Assembly (NCBI GenBank): GCA_944381935.1
Contig: CALWMN010000023.1
Location: forward strand, 1 to 41,269
Source: an uncultured Mediterraneibacter sp.
GTDB taxonomy: Bacteria > Bacillota > Clostridia > Lachnospirales > Lachnospiraceae
Reading direction: 5' to 3'
DNA: 41,269 nucleotides
Part shown: piece after piece, positions 1-8,907 of the stretch
Layout of the letters: each line of letters opens with the position of its first letter
Position numbering within the stretch: position 1 is the first letter of the stretch
The notes under the pieces: model-generated
Databases searched by the model: none
The model's input: only the letters and a program-made list of their open reading frames with translations
What the model was told of the DNA's origin: nothing
Made by a program: the position numbers and the translations under genes

Positions 1-105
1 AAGGGTCCCCTAAGTGTGCAGCGCACGGTGGTAGGCAGATGGATGATCTTTCTTTGTATGTAGTTTTGAAGGTACATGGACGTTTACATATGGGATGAGA
101 GAAAG
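1..105. other. window edge, no assignable gene
   Basis: No recognisable coding sequence. One + frame stays open from base 3 to about base 95 and could be the 3' end of a gene lying left of the window, but its residues suggest no family. The hairpin just after it would fit the end of such a transcript. Confidence 0.3.
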
Positions 106-136
106 CACCCGAAAGAGGAATCTTCCGGGTGTTTTG
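106..136 (+). terminator. intrinsic terminator of an upstream gene
   Basis: CACCCG (106-111) pairs with CGGGTG (126-131), with a short AGA/TCT continuation inside, and is followed by TTTTGCCGTTTTT. It probably ends transcription coming from left of the window. Confidence 0.55.
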
Positions 137-177
137 CCGTTTTTAAGGAAATTGTTCTGACCCTCTGTGCGTGGCGA

Positions 178-207
178 TTGCTAGCAGGAACGGTTTTGTG
201 ATATCAT
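178..207 (+). promoter_or_regulatory. promoter of the NUDIX/VOC pair
   Basis: TTGCTA (178-183), an 18-bp spacer, then TATCAT (202-207) preceded by TGA, an extended -10. It lies about 50 bp upstream of the NUDIX start. Confidence 0.5.
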
Positions 208-255
208 GGTTCTGGCAGAGACACAGAAAGAGTCTGGAAGGAGAGAATAAATCAT

Positions 256-885
256 TTGAAGAAGATAGACAGAAATGAAAAGTGGCTGGAATGGGCAGTG
301 GAGCTTCAGAGCCTTGCGCAGGCAGGGCTTTATTATGGAAGGGACAGGTTTGATCTGGAGCGGTATGAGAGGATACGCTCCATTGCAGCGGAGATGATCA
401 GCTATAAGACGGAGATACCGACAGAAAAAGTAGAAGGCCTTTTCTGCAATGAGACGGGATACCAGACACCAAAGCTGGATACCCGTGCAGCAATTTTCCA
501 GGATGGCAAAATCCTGCTTGTCCAGGAAAATAACGGTACATGGTCTATGCCGGGAGGCTGGGTGGATGTGGACGTCTCTGTGGGAGAAAATGTGGTCAAG
601 GAAGTAAAGGAAGAGGCAGGGCTGGATGTAAAGACGGATCTGGTCATTGCCGTACAGGACAGGGAAAAACACAATCTGCCTGTGTACGCCCACAAAGTTT
701 GCAAGATCTTTGTGCTCTGTTCTGTGATCGGCGGTTCTTTTAAGAAAAATATAGAAACAGTCGGGAGTGGATATTTTGGATTGGACGAGCTGCCCTGCCT
801 TGCGGAAGAAAAAAACAATGCAGGGCAGATTAAGATGTGCTTTGACGCGTACCGTGCAAAGGAATGGAAGACAGTGTTGGAATGA
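256..885 (+). CDS. NUDIX hydrolase with N-terminal YjhB-type domain
   Basis: This 209-residue protein is probably a nucleoside-diphosphate-X hydrolase; the ADP-ribose pyrophosphatase-like branch is the nearest match. The first ~65 residues resemble the helical N-terminal domain of Bacillus YjhB-type NUDIX proteins. The NUDIX box follows as GGWVDVD...GEN...KEVKEEAGLDV at about residues 97-122, with K in place of the usual R of REUxEE. The start is TTG at 256, chosen because AAGGAGAG at 238-245 is well placed and the protein then has the family length. It forms a two-gene unit with the VOC gene 20 bp downstream. The true substrate cannot be read from sequence. Confidence 0.85.
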   Translation: MKKIDRNEKWLEWAVELQSLAQAGLYYGRDRFDLERYERIRSIAAEMISYKTEIPTEKVEGLFCNETGYQTPKLDTRAAIFQDGKILLVQENNGTWSMPGGWVDVDVSVGENVVKEVKEEAGLDVKTDLVIAVQDREKHNLPVYAHKVCKIFVLCSVIGGSFKKNIETVGSGYFGLDELPCLAEEKNNAGQIKMCFDAYRAKEWKTVLE

Positions 886-904
886 TGATAAGGAGGGCAG
901 AGGA

Positions 905-1288
905 ATGAAACTGAAAAATATATTGCTTGCAGTAAATGACATTGAGCGGTCAAAAGTATTTTACAGAGAACTGTTCGGGCTGACCCCGATCCTTGAGCAG
1001 GAAGGAAACATAATCCTGACAGAAGGACTGGTCCTCCAGGACGCCAGGACATGGGAGGAAGCACTTGGCTGTCCGGTTATCTCTCCCAACCATGCGTCGG
1101 AACTTTATTTTGAGGAGCCGGACATCGGGCGGTTTGTAAAGGTGCTGAAGGGATATAAAGAAGAGATTCGCTACGCGGAGCAGCTGACAGTGCTGCCCTG
1201 GGGGCAGAAGCGGATTCGGATTTATGATCCGGACGGAAATCTGATCGAAGTCAGGACGCCGGCAGCAAGAGAGCAGAATTATGAATGA
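905..1288 (+). CDS. VOC/glyoxalase-superfamily protein
   Basis: A 127-residue single-module vicinal-oxygen-chelate protein. The N-terminal pattern (LAVNDIERSKVFYRELFGL) and the C-terminal IYDPDGNLIEV are typical of the glyoxalase/bleomycin-resistance fold. Such proteins dimerise to form a metal-binding active site; the substrate varies widely and is not predictable here. ATG at 905 follows AGGAGGG at 891-897, which favours this start over an in-frame start at 767 lying inside the NUDIX gene. Probably co-transcribed with the NUDIX gene. Confidence 0.8.
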   Translation: MKLKNILLAVNDIERSKVFYRELFGLTPILEQEGNIILTEGLVLQDARTWEEALGCPVISPNHASELYFEEPDIGRFVKVLKGYKEEIRYAEQLTVLPWGQKRIRIYDPDGNLIEVRTPAAREQNYE

Positions 1289-1365
1289 TACAGGGATCAG
1301 AGAAGAGGAGACTTTCACAGGACCAGTGACATAGGCCTGGCCGTAAAAGCATACGGTTTTCGGGG

Positions 1366-1394
1366 TTGACAAACCTACTTTTCAAGGGTACGAT
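1366..1394 (+). promoter_or_regulatory. livJ promoter
   Basis: Consensus TTGACA (1366-1371), a 17-bp spacer and TACGAT (1389-1394), about 30 bp before the livJ start. Confidence 0.75.
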
Positions 1395-1426
1395 ATCTTT
1401 TAGTAACTAAAAAAGGAGGAGTTATT

Positions 1427-2602
1427 ATGAAGATGCTTAAAAAAACAGCAAGCCTGATGCTTGCGTCGGCTCTAATGGTTTCGCTGGCAGCATGCGGAAG
1501 CGACAGTGGTTCATCAGGCTCGTCGGGTTCGGATACCTTTAAAATTGGCGGTATCGGACCTACGACAGGTGACAATGCAATTTATGGAACAGCAGTAGAG
1601 AACGGAATACAGCTAGCGGTAGATGAGATCAATGCAGACGGCGGTATTAACGGATATCAGATAGAATATCAGTTTGAGGATGACCAGTCTGACTCAGAGA
1701 AATCAGTTAATGCATACAATACACTGAAAGACTGGGGAATGCAGATGCTGGTCGGAACAGTTACCTCTACACCCTGTACAGCAGTTGTTGAGGAGACACA
1801 TGCAGACAATATGTTCCAGCTTACGCCTTCCGCTACTGCGGTTGAGAGTATCCAGTATGACAATGCATTCCGTATGTGTTTTTCAGACCCGAGCCAGGGA
1901 TCTGCTTCAGCAGATTATATAGCGGAAAACGGACTGGCTTCCAAAATAGCTGTTATCTACAACAGCTCTGATACGTATTCTTCCGGTATTTATCAGACGT
2001 TCGTTACAGAGGCACAGGCAAAGGGGCTGGAGATCGTTGCGACAGAAGCATTTACTGCGGACAGTAAGACGGATTTCTCTGTTCAGCTCCAGAAAGCAAA
2101 GGATGCAGGAGCGGATCTTGTATTCCTCCCGATTTATTATCAGGAGGCTTCCCTGATCCTGGCACAGGCGAACAACATGGATTTCGCACCGGCATGGTTC
2201 GGATGCGACGGAATGGACGGCCTGCTTGCGTTGGAAGGCTTTGATACCAGCCTTGCAGAGGGACTGATGTTTCTGACGCCGTTTACGGCTGATGCGGAAG
2301 ATGAGGCTACACAGACATTTGTGGCAGATTATAAAGAAAACTTCGGAGAGACACCGAATCAGTTTGCAGCAGATGCGTATGATTGCCTTTATTCGATCAA
2401 AGCAGCAGCTGAACAGGCAGATATCACACCGGAGATGAGCATATCGGACATTTCCGATGCGATGAAGACCGCTATGACGGAGATCACGATTGATGGTCTG
2501 ACCGGAAAGCAGATCACATGGGGAGAGGACGGAGAACCTTCCAAAGATCCAACTGTAGTTGTAGTAGAAGGCGGAAAATATGCAGTGCTTCAGGCTGAGT
2601 AG
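1427..2602 (+). CDS. livJ: ABC substrate-binding lipoprotein, branched-chain amino acid type
   Basis: This 391-residue protein is the extracellular solute receptor of the adjacent LivHMGF importer. It has a lipoprotein signal with lipobox LAAC (Cys at residue 23), a Ser/Gly-rich linker, then a type I periplasmic-binding fold beginning FKIGGIGPTTGDNAIYG. The internal NGIQLAVDEINADGGINGY block and the C-terminal GLTGKQITWGEDGEPSKDPTVVVVEGGKY are characteristic of LivJ/LivK. Leu/Ile/Val is the family default, but related receptors bind urea, amides or other amino acids, so the ligand is inferred. AAAGGAGG lies just before ATG 1427. A terminator follows the gene, so the receptor can be made in excess of the membrane parts. 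Confidence 0.9.
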   Translation: MKMLKKTASLMLASALMVSLAACGSDSGSSGSSGSDTFKIGGIGPTTGDNAIYGTAVENGIQLAVDEINADGGINGYQIEYQFEDDQSDSEKSVNAYNTLKDWGMQMLVGTVTSTPCTAVVEETHADNMFQLTPSATAVESIQYDNAFRMCFSDPSQGSASADYIAENGLASKIAVIYNSSDTYSSGIYQTFVTEAQAKGLEIVATEAFTADSKTDFSVQLQKAKDAGADLVFLPIYYQEASLILAQANNMDFAPAWFGCDGMDGLLALEGFDTSLAEGLMFLTPFTADAEDEATQTFVADYKENFGETPNQFAADAYDCLYSIKAAAEQADITPEMSISDISDAMKTAMTEITIDGLTGKQITWGEDGEPSKDPTVVVVEGGKYAVLQAE

Positions 2603-2650
2603 AACATCAGCCTGATGTGAGGCATACAGATAGAATTTTAGAAGCATAAT

Positions 2651-2700
2651 AGAGGATGCAGGCAGCCTGAACAGGCATTGCCTGCATCCTCTGTTTCTTA
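2651..2700 (+). terminator. terminator between livJ and livHMGF
   Basis: A 14-bp stem (2651-2664 with 2679-2692), extended by an inner GCCTG/CAGGC pair, followed by TGTTTCTTATGTTT. It probably lets most livJ transcripts end here while some read through. Confidence 0.8.
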
Positions 2701-2762
2701 TGTTTATGTTTAAGGAATGAGGTAGGGAAACGAACGAAAAAACAGACGAACGTGACTTTATA

Positions 2763-2792
2763 TTGCTATTGGGATAAAAAATATGCTATAAT
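2763..2792 (+). promoter_or_regulatory. second promoter, for livHMGF and downstream genes
   Basis: TTGCTA (2763-2768), an 18-bp spacer, and a perfect TATAAT (2787-2792) preceded by TGC, an extended -10. It lies between the livJ terminator and livH. Confidence 0.7.
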
Positions 2793-2844
2793 TAGCTGAT
2801 GTTCGACAATAAGATAAGATGAATGAGAATGGAAGGGAATGGAT

Positions 2845-3729
2845 ATGAGCTTTATATCTTATTTGATTAATGGATTAAGTCTTGGCAGTGTATATGCGAT
2901 CATTGCCCTCGGGTATACGATGGTTTACGGTATCGCCAAGATGCTGAACTTTGCTCATGGAGATGTCATCATGATCGGAGCATATGTGGCATTGCTTAGT
3001 ATGACCCAGGCAGGACTGTCTCCCCTGGCGGCAATCCTCATCGCAGTTGTCGTTTGTACGGCCCTTGGCATCGTGATTGAGAGGATTGCATATAAACCGC
3101 TTAGAAATGCCTCTTCTTCTCTGGCGGTGCTGATTACTGCGATCGGCGTGAGCTATCTGCTCCAGAATGTGGCTCTTCTCCTTTTTGGGGCAAATGCACA
3201 GTCTTTCCAGTCAGTTGTGAAATGGGGCGGGTTGTCTCTGGCAGGAGGAAGCCTGAAAATTTCGGGAGAGACAGTTGTGACAATCATTGCATGTATTATC
3301 ATCATGATTGTCCTGACATTTTTTGTCCAGAAAACAAAGCCGGGACAGGCGATGCGGGCAGTATCGGAAGATAAGGGCGCCGCGCAGCTAATGGGGATTA
3401 ATGTGAACGGTACGATCGCCCTTACCTTTGCCATTGGTTCTGCTCTGGCGGCGGTGGCAGGCGTTCTGCTGTGTTCCTCATATCCAAGCCTTACACCATA
3501 TACAGGAGCCATGCCGGGAATCAAAGCATTTGTGGCAGCGGTATTCGGCGGTATCGGTTCGATACAGGGAGCATTTATCGGGGGACTTCTCCTGGGAATC
3601 ATTGAAATCCTTGGAAGGGCATATATTTCTTCCCAGATGGCGGATGCACTCGTGTTTGCCGTGCTTATTATTGTGCTTCTTGTGAAGCCTACAGGACTTT
3701 TAGGTAAAAAGATTCAGGAGAAAGTGTAG
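2845..3729 (+). CDS. livH: ABC permease LivH
   Basis: An inner-membrane permease of about 294 residues with some eight hydrophobic segments. It opens with the LivH hallmark YLINGLSLGSVYAIIALGYTMVYGI and contains AHGDVIMIGAY. A conserved PGIKAFVAAVFGGIGSIQGAFIGG cytoplasmic loop precedes the last helices and contacts the ATPase. Two in-frame ATGs exist (2839, 2845). The second is preferred because GGAAGG at 2831-2836 gives normal spacing only to it. It pairs with LivM to form the heterodimeric channel. Confidence 0.9.
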   Translation: MSFISYLINGLSLGSVYAIIALGYTMVYGIAKMLNFAHGDVIMIGAYVALLSMTQAGLSPLAAILIAVVVCTALGIVIERIAYKPLRNASSSLAVLITAIGVSYLLQNVALLLFGANAQSFQSVVKWGGLSLAGGSLKISGETVVTIIACIIIMIVLTFFVQKTKPGQAMRAVSEDKGAAQLMGINVNGTIALTFAIGSALAAVAGVLLCSSYPSLTPYTGAMPGIKAFVAAVFGGIGSIQGAFIGGLLLGIIEILGRAYISSQMADALVFAVLIIVLLVKPTGLLGKKIQEKV

Positions 3730-3733
3730 GTGT

Positions 3734-4801
3734 ATGGGTATGTTGAAGAAAATGAGTAAAAATACACGGAGCAATCTGATTACTTACGGCATTGTCATCG
3801 CAGCATTCCTTATCATGCAGACGCTTATCACTACAGGGAGCATTTCCAGCCTGCTGGAGGGACTTATGGTTCCGCTGTGTATCTATGTGATCCTGGCGGT
3901 TTCCCTGAACCTGGTTGTGGGCATACTGGGCGAGCTGAGCCTGGGGCATGCCGGATTTATGTGTGTGGGAGCCTTCACCAGCGCCTTTTTCTCAAAGTGC
4001 ATGAGAGATGTCATCACATCGTCTCTGTTGAGATTTTTCCTGGCCCTGCTGATCGGAATTGCAGTTGCCGCGGTGTTCGGGTTGATTATCGGGATTCCTG
4101 TTCTCCGCCTTAAGGGAGACTATCTTGCGATTGTAACCCTCGCATTTGGCGAGATCATCAAAAACCTTGTAAACGTGCTTTTTATAGGAAGGGACTCCAA
4201 TGGATTCCATTTTTCTACAAAGGATGTGATGGATCTTAACATGGAGCCGGACGGCACGGTTCTTGTCAACGGACCCCAGGGGATTACCGGAACACCGAAG
4301 GACTCCACCTTCCTGATCGGAGTCATCCTGATCCTGATTACCCTGTTTATTGTGACGAATCTTATAAATTCCAGGGACGGCCGTGCGATCATGGCGATCC
4401 GTGACAACAGGATAGCGGCTGAGTCCATCGGGATCAATGTGACGAAATACAAGCTTATGGCGTTTACGATATCGGCTGCACTTGCCGGAGCGGCAGGAGT
4501 GCTGTATGCCCACAATCTTTCCACGCTAACGGCGACGACGAATAATTTCGGTTATAATATGTCAATCACGATCCTCGTCTTTGTTGTGCTGGGAGGCATC
4601 GGGAATATCAGAGGCTCTATTATAGCGGCTGTCATACTGACACTTCTGCCGGAGCTTCTAAGAGGGCTTTCCGATTACCGTATGCTCATCTATGCGATTG
4701 TGCTCATCATCATGATGCTGTTTAACTGGGCGCCAAAAGCAATTGAGTGGAGAGAAAAATATTTTTCGTTTGGAAAAAGAAAAAAGGAGGCTGTGAAATA
4801 A
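3734..4801 (+). CDS. livM: ABC permease LivM
   Basis: 355 residues, the second permease of the importer. The motif [27 protein letters not shown] and the later [22 protein letters not shown] are LivM signatures. A hydrophilic stretch of about 40 residues sits in the middle, between TM groups, and the basic C-tail [12 protein letters not shown] is cytoplasmic. It begins 4 bp after livH, and its TAA overlaps the A of the livG start, indicating tight translational linkage. Confidence 0.9.
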   Translation: MGMLKKMSKNTRSNLITYGIVIAAFLIMQTLITTGSISSLLEGLMVPLCIYVILAVSLNLVVGILGELSLGHAGFMCVGAFTSAFFSKCMRDVITSSLLRFFLALLIGIAVAAVFGLIIGIPVLRLKGDYLAIVTLAFGEIIKNLVNVLFIGRDSNGFHFSTKDVMDLNMEPDGTVLVNGPQGITGTPKDSTFLIGVILILITLFIVTNLINSRDGRAIMAIRDNRIAAESIGINVTKYKLMAFTISAALAGAAGVLYAHNLSTLTATTNNFGYNMSITILVFVVLGGIGNIRGSIIAAVILTLLPELLRGLSDYRMLIYAIVLIIMMLFNWAPKAIEWREKYFSFGKRKKEAVK

Positions 4802-5562
4802 TGGCGGCATTATTGGATGTGAAAAATCTTGGCATTTCTTTCGGCGGTCTCCGGGCGGTGAACGCTTTCAATATCTCAGTTGAGAAGGAAGAACTGTACG
4901 GGCTGATTGGGCCAAACGGCGCAGGCAAGACAACGGTCTTTAACCTTCTGACAGGGGTCTATAAACCCGACAGCGGGAAGGTTCTACTGGACGGTGAGGA
5001 CATTACGGGAAAGAAGACGATCGATATCAGCAAAGCGGGAATTGCAAGAACGTTCCAGAATATCCGGCTGTTCAAGCAACTAAGCGTCCTGGATAATGTT
5101 AAGGTAGGACTCCACAACAAACACCACTATTCTACGATTGAAGGGATATTGCGCCTTCCCCGCTATCGCAGCGTGGAGAAGGAGATGGATGAGAAGGCGA
5201 TGGACTTACTTAAAGTTTTTGAGCTTGAGCAGGTTGCGCAGCAGCTCGCATCTAATCTGCCTTATGGACAGCAGAGGAAGCTGGAGATCGCCAGGGCGCT
5301 CGCGACAGAGCCTAAGCTTCTGCTCCTGGATGAACCGGCTGCGGGCATGAATCCGAATGAGACCGGAGAGCTGATGGACATGATCCGGTTTGTCAGGGAA
5401 CAGTTCCATATGACGGTCCTTTTGATTGAACATGATATGAAGCTCGTAAGCGGCATTTGCGAGAAGCTGACAGTGCTGAATTTCGGCGAGGTGCTCTCTC
5501 AGGGGGATACCGGAACGGTTCTGAACGACCCGCAGGTTATCACAGCATATCTGGGAGAATAG
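4801..5562 (+). CDS. livG: ABC ATPase LivG
   Basis: A 253-residue cytoplasmic ATPase. It has Walker [10 protein letters not shown] (about residues 38-46), the LivG-type signature [15 protein letters not shown] in place of LSGGQ, Walker [14 protein letters not shown], and the switch His in LLIEHDM. The start at 4801 is set by AAGGAGG just upstream and the 1-bp overlap with livM; an in-frame start at 4747 lies inside livM. It energises the LivHM channel together with LivF. Confidence 0.92.
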   Translation: MAALLDVKNLGISFGGLRAVNAFNISVEKEELYGLIGPNGAGKTTVFNLLTGVYKPDSGKVLLDGEDITGKKTIDISKAGIARTFQNIRLFKQLSVLDNVKVGLHNKHHYSTIEGILRLPRYRSVEKEMDEKAMDLLKVFELEQVAQQLASNLPYGQQRKLEIARALATEPKLLLLDEPAAGMNPNETGELMDMIRFVREQFHMTVLLIEHDMKLVSGICEKLTVLNFGEVLSQGDTGTVLNDPQVITAYLGE

Positions 5563-5574
5563 GAGGGAACGGCT

Positions 5575-6285
5575 ATGGCAATGCTTGAAGTGAAAGATTT
5601 GGAAGTATATTATGGTGTTATCCAGGCAATAAAAGGCGTGTCCTTCCAGGTAGAGCAGGGAGAGGTGATCGCCCTGATCGGTGCGAACGGAGCAGGTAAG
5701 ACAACGATCCTGCATACGGTCACGGGACTGCTCTCTCCGAAAAATGGGCATGTATTCTTCGAGGGAAAGGATATCACAAAGGTGCCTGCACATAAGATTG
5801 TCTCGATGGGAATGGCACATGTGCCTGAAGGGCGGCGTGTGTTTGCTGAGCTCAGCGTCTATGAGAACCTTAAGATGGGGGCATATACAAGAAAGGACAA
5901 GAGTGAAATTGAGGAAAGCCTCCAGAATGTCTATAAGAGGTTCCCGCGCCTTAAGGAGAGAAGGAACCAGATGGCAGGTACCCTCAGCGGCGGGGAGCAG
6001 CAGATGCTCGCAATGGGGCGTGCGCTGATGTCGAAGCCGAAAATTATCCTGATGGACGAACCGTCTATGGGTCTTTCCCCGATTCTGGTAAACGAGATAT
6101 TTGATATTATCCAGGCTGTGAGCCAGAGCGGTACAACAGTGCTGCTGGTAGAGCAGAATGCGAAGAAGGCACTTTCGATTGCTGACCGGGCATACGTCCT
6201 TGAAACTGGAAATATCGTCCTGGAAGGAAAGGCGAAGGATCTTCTCGAGGACGATTCCATTAAGAAAGCATATCTTGGAGAATAG
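5575..6285 (+). CDS. livF: ABC ATPase LivF
   Basis: A 236-residue second ATPase of the importer. Walker A is GANGAGKTT (about residues 38-46), signature LSGGEQQMLAMGRAL, Walker B IILMDEPSMGLSP, switch LLVEQNAKKAL. It follows livG by 12 bp with AGGAGGG seven bases before ATG. No terminator separates it from the next two genes. Confidence 0.92.
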   Translation: MAMLEVKDLEVYYGVIQAIKGVSFQVEQGEVIALIGANGAGKTTILHTVTGLLSPKNGHVFFEGKDITKVPAHKIVSMGMAHVPEGRRVFAELSVYENLKMGAYTRKDKSEIEESLQNVYKRFPRLKERRNQMAGTLSGGEQQMLAMGRALMSKPKIILMDEPSMGLSPILVNEIFDIIQAVSQSGTTVLLVEQNAKKALSIADRAYVLETGNIVLEGKAKDLLEDDSIKKAYLGE

Positions 6286-6296
6286 GGGGGAGCTTC

Positions 6297-6923
6297 ATGA
6301 AAAATATCGTGATCACAGTGTCAAGACAGTACGGGAGCGGAGGCAAGACGATAGCAGCAATGCTTGCCAAAGATCTGGGGATTAACTGTTACAGCAGGGA
6401 AATCCTTAGAATGGCCTCAGAAGACAGCGGAATCAATGAAAGTCTGTTTGGAATGTCAGATGAGAAGATACGCCATGCAGGATGGTTCAAGCTGTTAAGC
6501 CGCCCTTATGAGGGAGAACTGATCCCGCCGGAAGACAGGGAGTTTGTTTCGGACGATAATCTCTTTAACTATCAGGCAAAGGTGATCAAAGAGCTTGCAT
6601 CAAAGGAGTCCTGTATTATTATCGGAAGATGTGCGGATTACATCCTGAAGGATTACCCGAATGTGATGAGCGTTTTTGTACATGCAAACTGGGAATTTCG
6701 CATGGAACGCGCTATGGAGCGCCACAGTATGACCGAAAAAGAAATGCAGAAATATATTGAAAAGACGGATAAGTACAGGGGTGATTTCTACCGGTATCAT
6801 ACGGGATATGAGTGGGAGGACGCGAGAAACTACGACCTGTGTTTAAACAGCGGGAAGCTTGGCTTCCCAAAATGTGTGGATGAGATTAAATCCTATATGA
6901 AGATAAGGTTTGGTTTGGCATGA
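6297..6923 (+). CDS. cytidylate kinase-like protein
   Basis: 208 residues of the cytidylate-kinase-like P-loop family found widely in Clostridia and distinct from housekeeping Cmk. The N-terminus IVITVSRQYGSGGKTIAAMLA carries the P-loop (GSGGKT at about residues 13-18), and IIIGRCADYIL resembles the core strand with its conserved Arg. The natural substrate of this family is unclear. It lies 11 bp after livF and overlaps the next gene by 4 bp (ATGA), so it belongs to the liv transcript. Confidence 0.8.
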   Translation: MKNIVITVSRQYGSGGKTIAAMLAKDLGINCYSREILRMASEDSGINESLFGMSDEKIRHAGWFKLLSRPYEGELIPPEDREFVSDDNLFNYQAKVIKELASKESCIIIGRCADYILKDYPNVMSVFVHANWEFRMERAMERHSMTEKEMQKYIEKTDKYRGDFYRYHTGYEWEDARNYDLCLNSGKLGFPKCVDEIKSYMKIRFGLA

Positions 6924-8143
6924 AATATGATTTTACCAGTATTTTAGACAGACGGGGCAAAGATGCTGTCGCGGTGGACGCCCCGGAGATGGAAGACGCT
7001 TTTGGGCATGAATTTTTCGCACAGGTAAATCTAAGGGAAGGATTTGACAGGATTCCCATGTGGGTGGCAGATATGAATTTCCCGACGGTTCCGACGATCA
7101 CGGAGGCGATCATGGAGCGCACAAAGCATCCTGCGTTCGGCTATTTCATGCCAAGGGATGAGTATTATGAGAAGATCATCCGCTGGCATGAAAAGAGAAA
7201 CAAGGTGCCCGGCCTAAAGAAAGAGTATATCGGGTACGAGAACGGAGTTCTCGGCGGCGTGGTAAGTGCGCTGAATGTACTCTGTTCCAGGGGAGACTCC
7301 GTTCTGTTACATTCCCCCACCTATGTCGGATTTACCGGGACGCTTGTGAATAACGGATACCAGATCGTGCTCAGTCCCCTTAAGAAAGACGGAGAAGGGA
7401 TCTGGCGCATGGATCTGGCTGATATGGAAGAGAGGATCAGGAAGAATAAGATCCACGCGGCGATTCTGTGCAGCCCCCATAATCCGACAGGAAGAGTCTG
7501 GGAGCGGCGGGAGCTTGAGGACGTGATGGAGCTTTTCCGGAAATATGACGTATATGTTATTTCAGATGAGATATGGTCTGACCTGACTCTTACGGGGTAT
7601 CGCCACATTCCGACACAGATGGTATCAGAGGATGCGAAGAACAGGACAGTGGCGCTGTATGCCCCGTCCAAGACGTTCAATCTGGCAGGGCTGGTCGGAA
7701 GCTACCATATCATTTATAATCAATGGCTCAGGGAGCGGATTCTGAAAGAGTCCAGTCTGTGCCACTATAATGAGGTCAATCTTCTGTCCATGTACGCACT
7801 GATCGGAGCTTATGAACCGGAAGGATACGAGTGGGTGGATGAGCTTCGGACTGTCCTGACCGGAAATGTAGATTTCGCTTGCAGGTTTATAGAAGAACAC
7901 TTCCAGGGCGTTGAAGTATCAAAGCCACAGGGGACCTATATGCTGTTCCTCGACTGCAGCCAGTGGTGCCGGGAGCACGGCAGGACGATTGATGAAGTCC
8001 AGAGAGACGGGTTGGAGGTCGGCGTGCTCTGGCAGGACGGAAGGCCTTTCCACGGTGAATATGGGATACGGATGAATCTTGCCCTTCCCTTTAGCAGAGT
8101 GCAGGAAGCCTTTGAAAGGCTTGCCGGATACGTTTTTCAATAA
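6920..8143 (+). CDS. PLP-dependent C-S lyase/aminotransferase, PatB/MalY type
   Basis: 407 residues, fold-type I PLP enzyme of the MalY/PatB cystathionine beta-lyase group. Recognisable blocks are IPMWVADMNF near the N-terminus, CSPHNPTGRVW, VISDEIWSDL (cofactor Asp) and the Schiff-base Lys in APSKTFNLAGL at about residues 253-263. Family members cleave cystathionine or Cys-S-conjugates to thiols, pyruvate and ammonia, and some act as aminotransferases. The start overlaps the kinase-like gene stop (ATGA), so translation is probably coupled. Its placement at the end of an amino acid importer operon suggests it may act on an imported sulfur amino acid; that is inference. Confidence 0.85.
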   Translation: MKYDFTSILDRRGKDAVAVDAPEMEDAFGHEFFAQVNLREGFDRIPMWVADMNFPTVPTITEAIMERTKHPAFGYFMPRDEYYEKIIRWHEKRNKVPGLKKEYIGYENGVLGGVVSALNVLCSRGDSVLLHSPTYVGFTGTLVNNGYQIVLSPLKKDGEGIWRMDLADMEERIRKNKIHAAILCSPHNPTGRVWERRELEDVMELFRKYDVYVISDEIWSDLTLTGYRHIPTQMVSEDAKNRTVALYAPSKTFNLAGLVGSYHIIYNQWLRERILKESSLCHYNEVNLLSMYALIGAYEPEGYEWVDELRTVLTGNVDFACRFIEEHFQGVEVSKPQGTYMLFLDCSQWCREHGRTIDEVQRDGLEVGVLWQDGRPFHGEYGIRMNLALPFSRVQEAFERLAGYVFQ

Positions 8144-8226
8144 ATGCGACAGGGTTCTTCTTTTTTCACGAAAAACGGATGTTATACTATACAAGCCGTT
8201 AAGATGTGAAAAGGAGGAATACGACT

Positions 8227-8904
8227 ATGACGAAACGTAAAAAAATGATCATTGCAGCCGCTGCGGTTCTTGCAGCGGCTTTTATGGCAGCCGCGGGAAT
8301 ATATTTTTATGTAAACCGTTTTGATCCCCAGCGGTATGTGAAAGCTGTGCTGGATATGTCCTATAAAAATCAGGCAGAAGAATATCTTGAGATGGCAGAC
8401 ATTTCAGAGGAAGAGGCAAAGGCTGTTTTTGAAAATAATCTTGATATAACAATGGAAGAATTTCAGTCTGCGGCAATGACGGAAGATCTGAAAGAAAAAT
8501 ACAGGGAGTTGTTCGGTGAAATTGCAAAGCAGGTGAACTATACAGTCGGGGAACCTGAAAAGGAAGGGGACGGCAGTTATCTCGTTCCTGTAAAGGTAAA
8601 GCCGGTGTCTCTGTTCGAGGATACATATGAGGAGTTTCAGACAAAGGCACAGGAGTATGCGGACCAGGTGACAGACAGTGTCATGAAAGGGGAGGAAATG
8701 CCTTCCGATGAGGAGATGCAGAGCAAGGTTTACGAGATATACTATGAAGTATTAAAGGAGAATCTTGATAAGGGACTTCTCTATGGGGAGGCTCAGGACG
8801 TTACGCTGCACGTGGGTCAAAATGACTCCGGTGAGTATGAAATTAACGAGGAGGACATGGAGAACCTGGATGCGCTTCTTATCGCCCCGGTTACGGCAAA
8901 ATAG
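8227..8904 (+). CDS. membrane-anchored extracytoplasmic protein, unknown function
   Basis: 225 residues. A basic start (MTKRKKM) and an Ala-rich hydrophobic helix at about residues 7-30 anchor the protein. The rest is acidic, helix-rich and presumably outside the cell. There is no lipobox Cys, so this is an uncleaved anchor rather than a lipoprotein. No catalytic motif is visible and I do not recognise the family. ATG 8227 is chosen because AAGGAGGA at 8211-8218 is correctly spaced; the in-frame start at 8206 lies before the ribosome site. A TATACT -10-like box at 8183-8188 suggests its own promoter. It is convergent with the histidine kinase gene, 3 bp away. Confidence 0.7.
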   Translation: MTKRKKMIIAAAAVLAAAFMAAAGIYFYVNRFDPQRYVKAVLDMSYKNQAEEYLEMADISEEEAKAVFENNLDITMEEFQSAAMTEDLKEKYRELFGEIAKQVNYTVGEPEKEGDGSYLVPVKVKPVSLFEDTYEEFQTKAQEYADQVTDSVMKGEEMPSDEEMQSKVYEIYYEVLKENLDKGLLYGEAQDVTLHVGQNDSGEYEINEEDMENLDALLIAPVTAK

Positions 8905-8907
8905 TAT

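Noticed and set aside
181-942. 253-codon open frame on the - strand
   Set aside because: Antisense to the NUDIX gene; the NUDIX box and ribosome site support the + strand gene.
4747-4800. longer N-terminus for livG
   Set aside because: It would start inside livM, ahead of the AAGGAGG site, and adds Lys-rich residues foreign to LivG.
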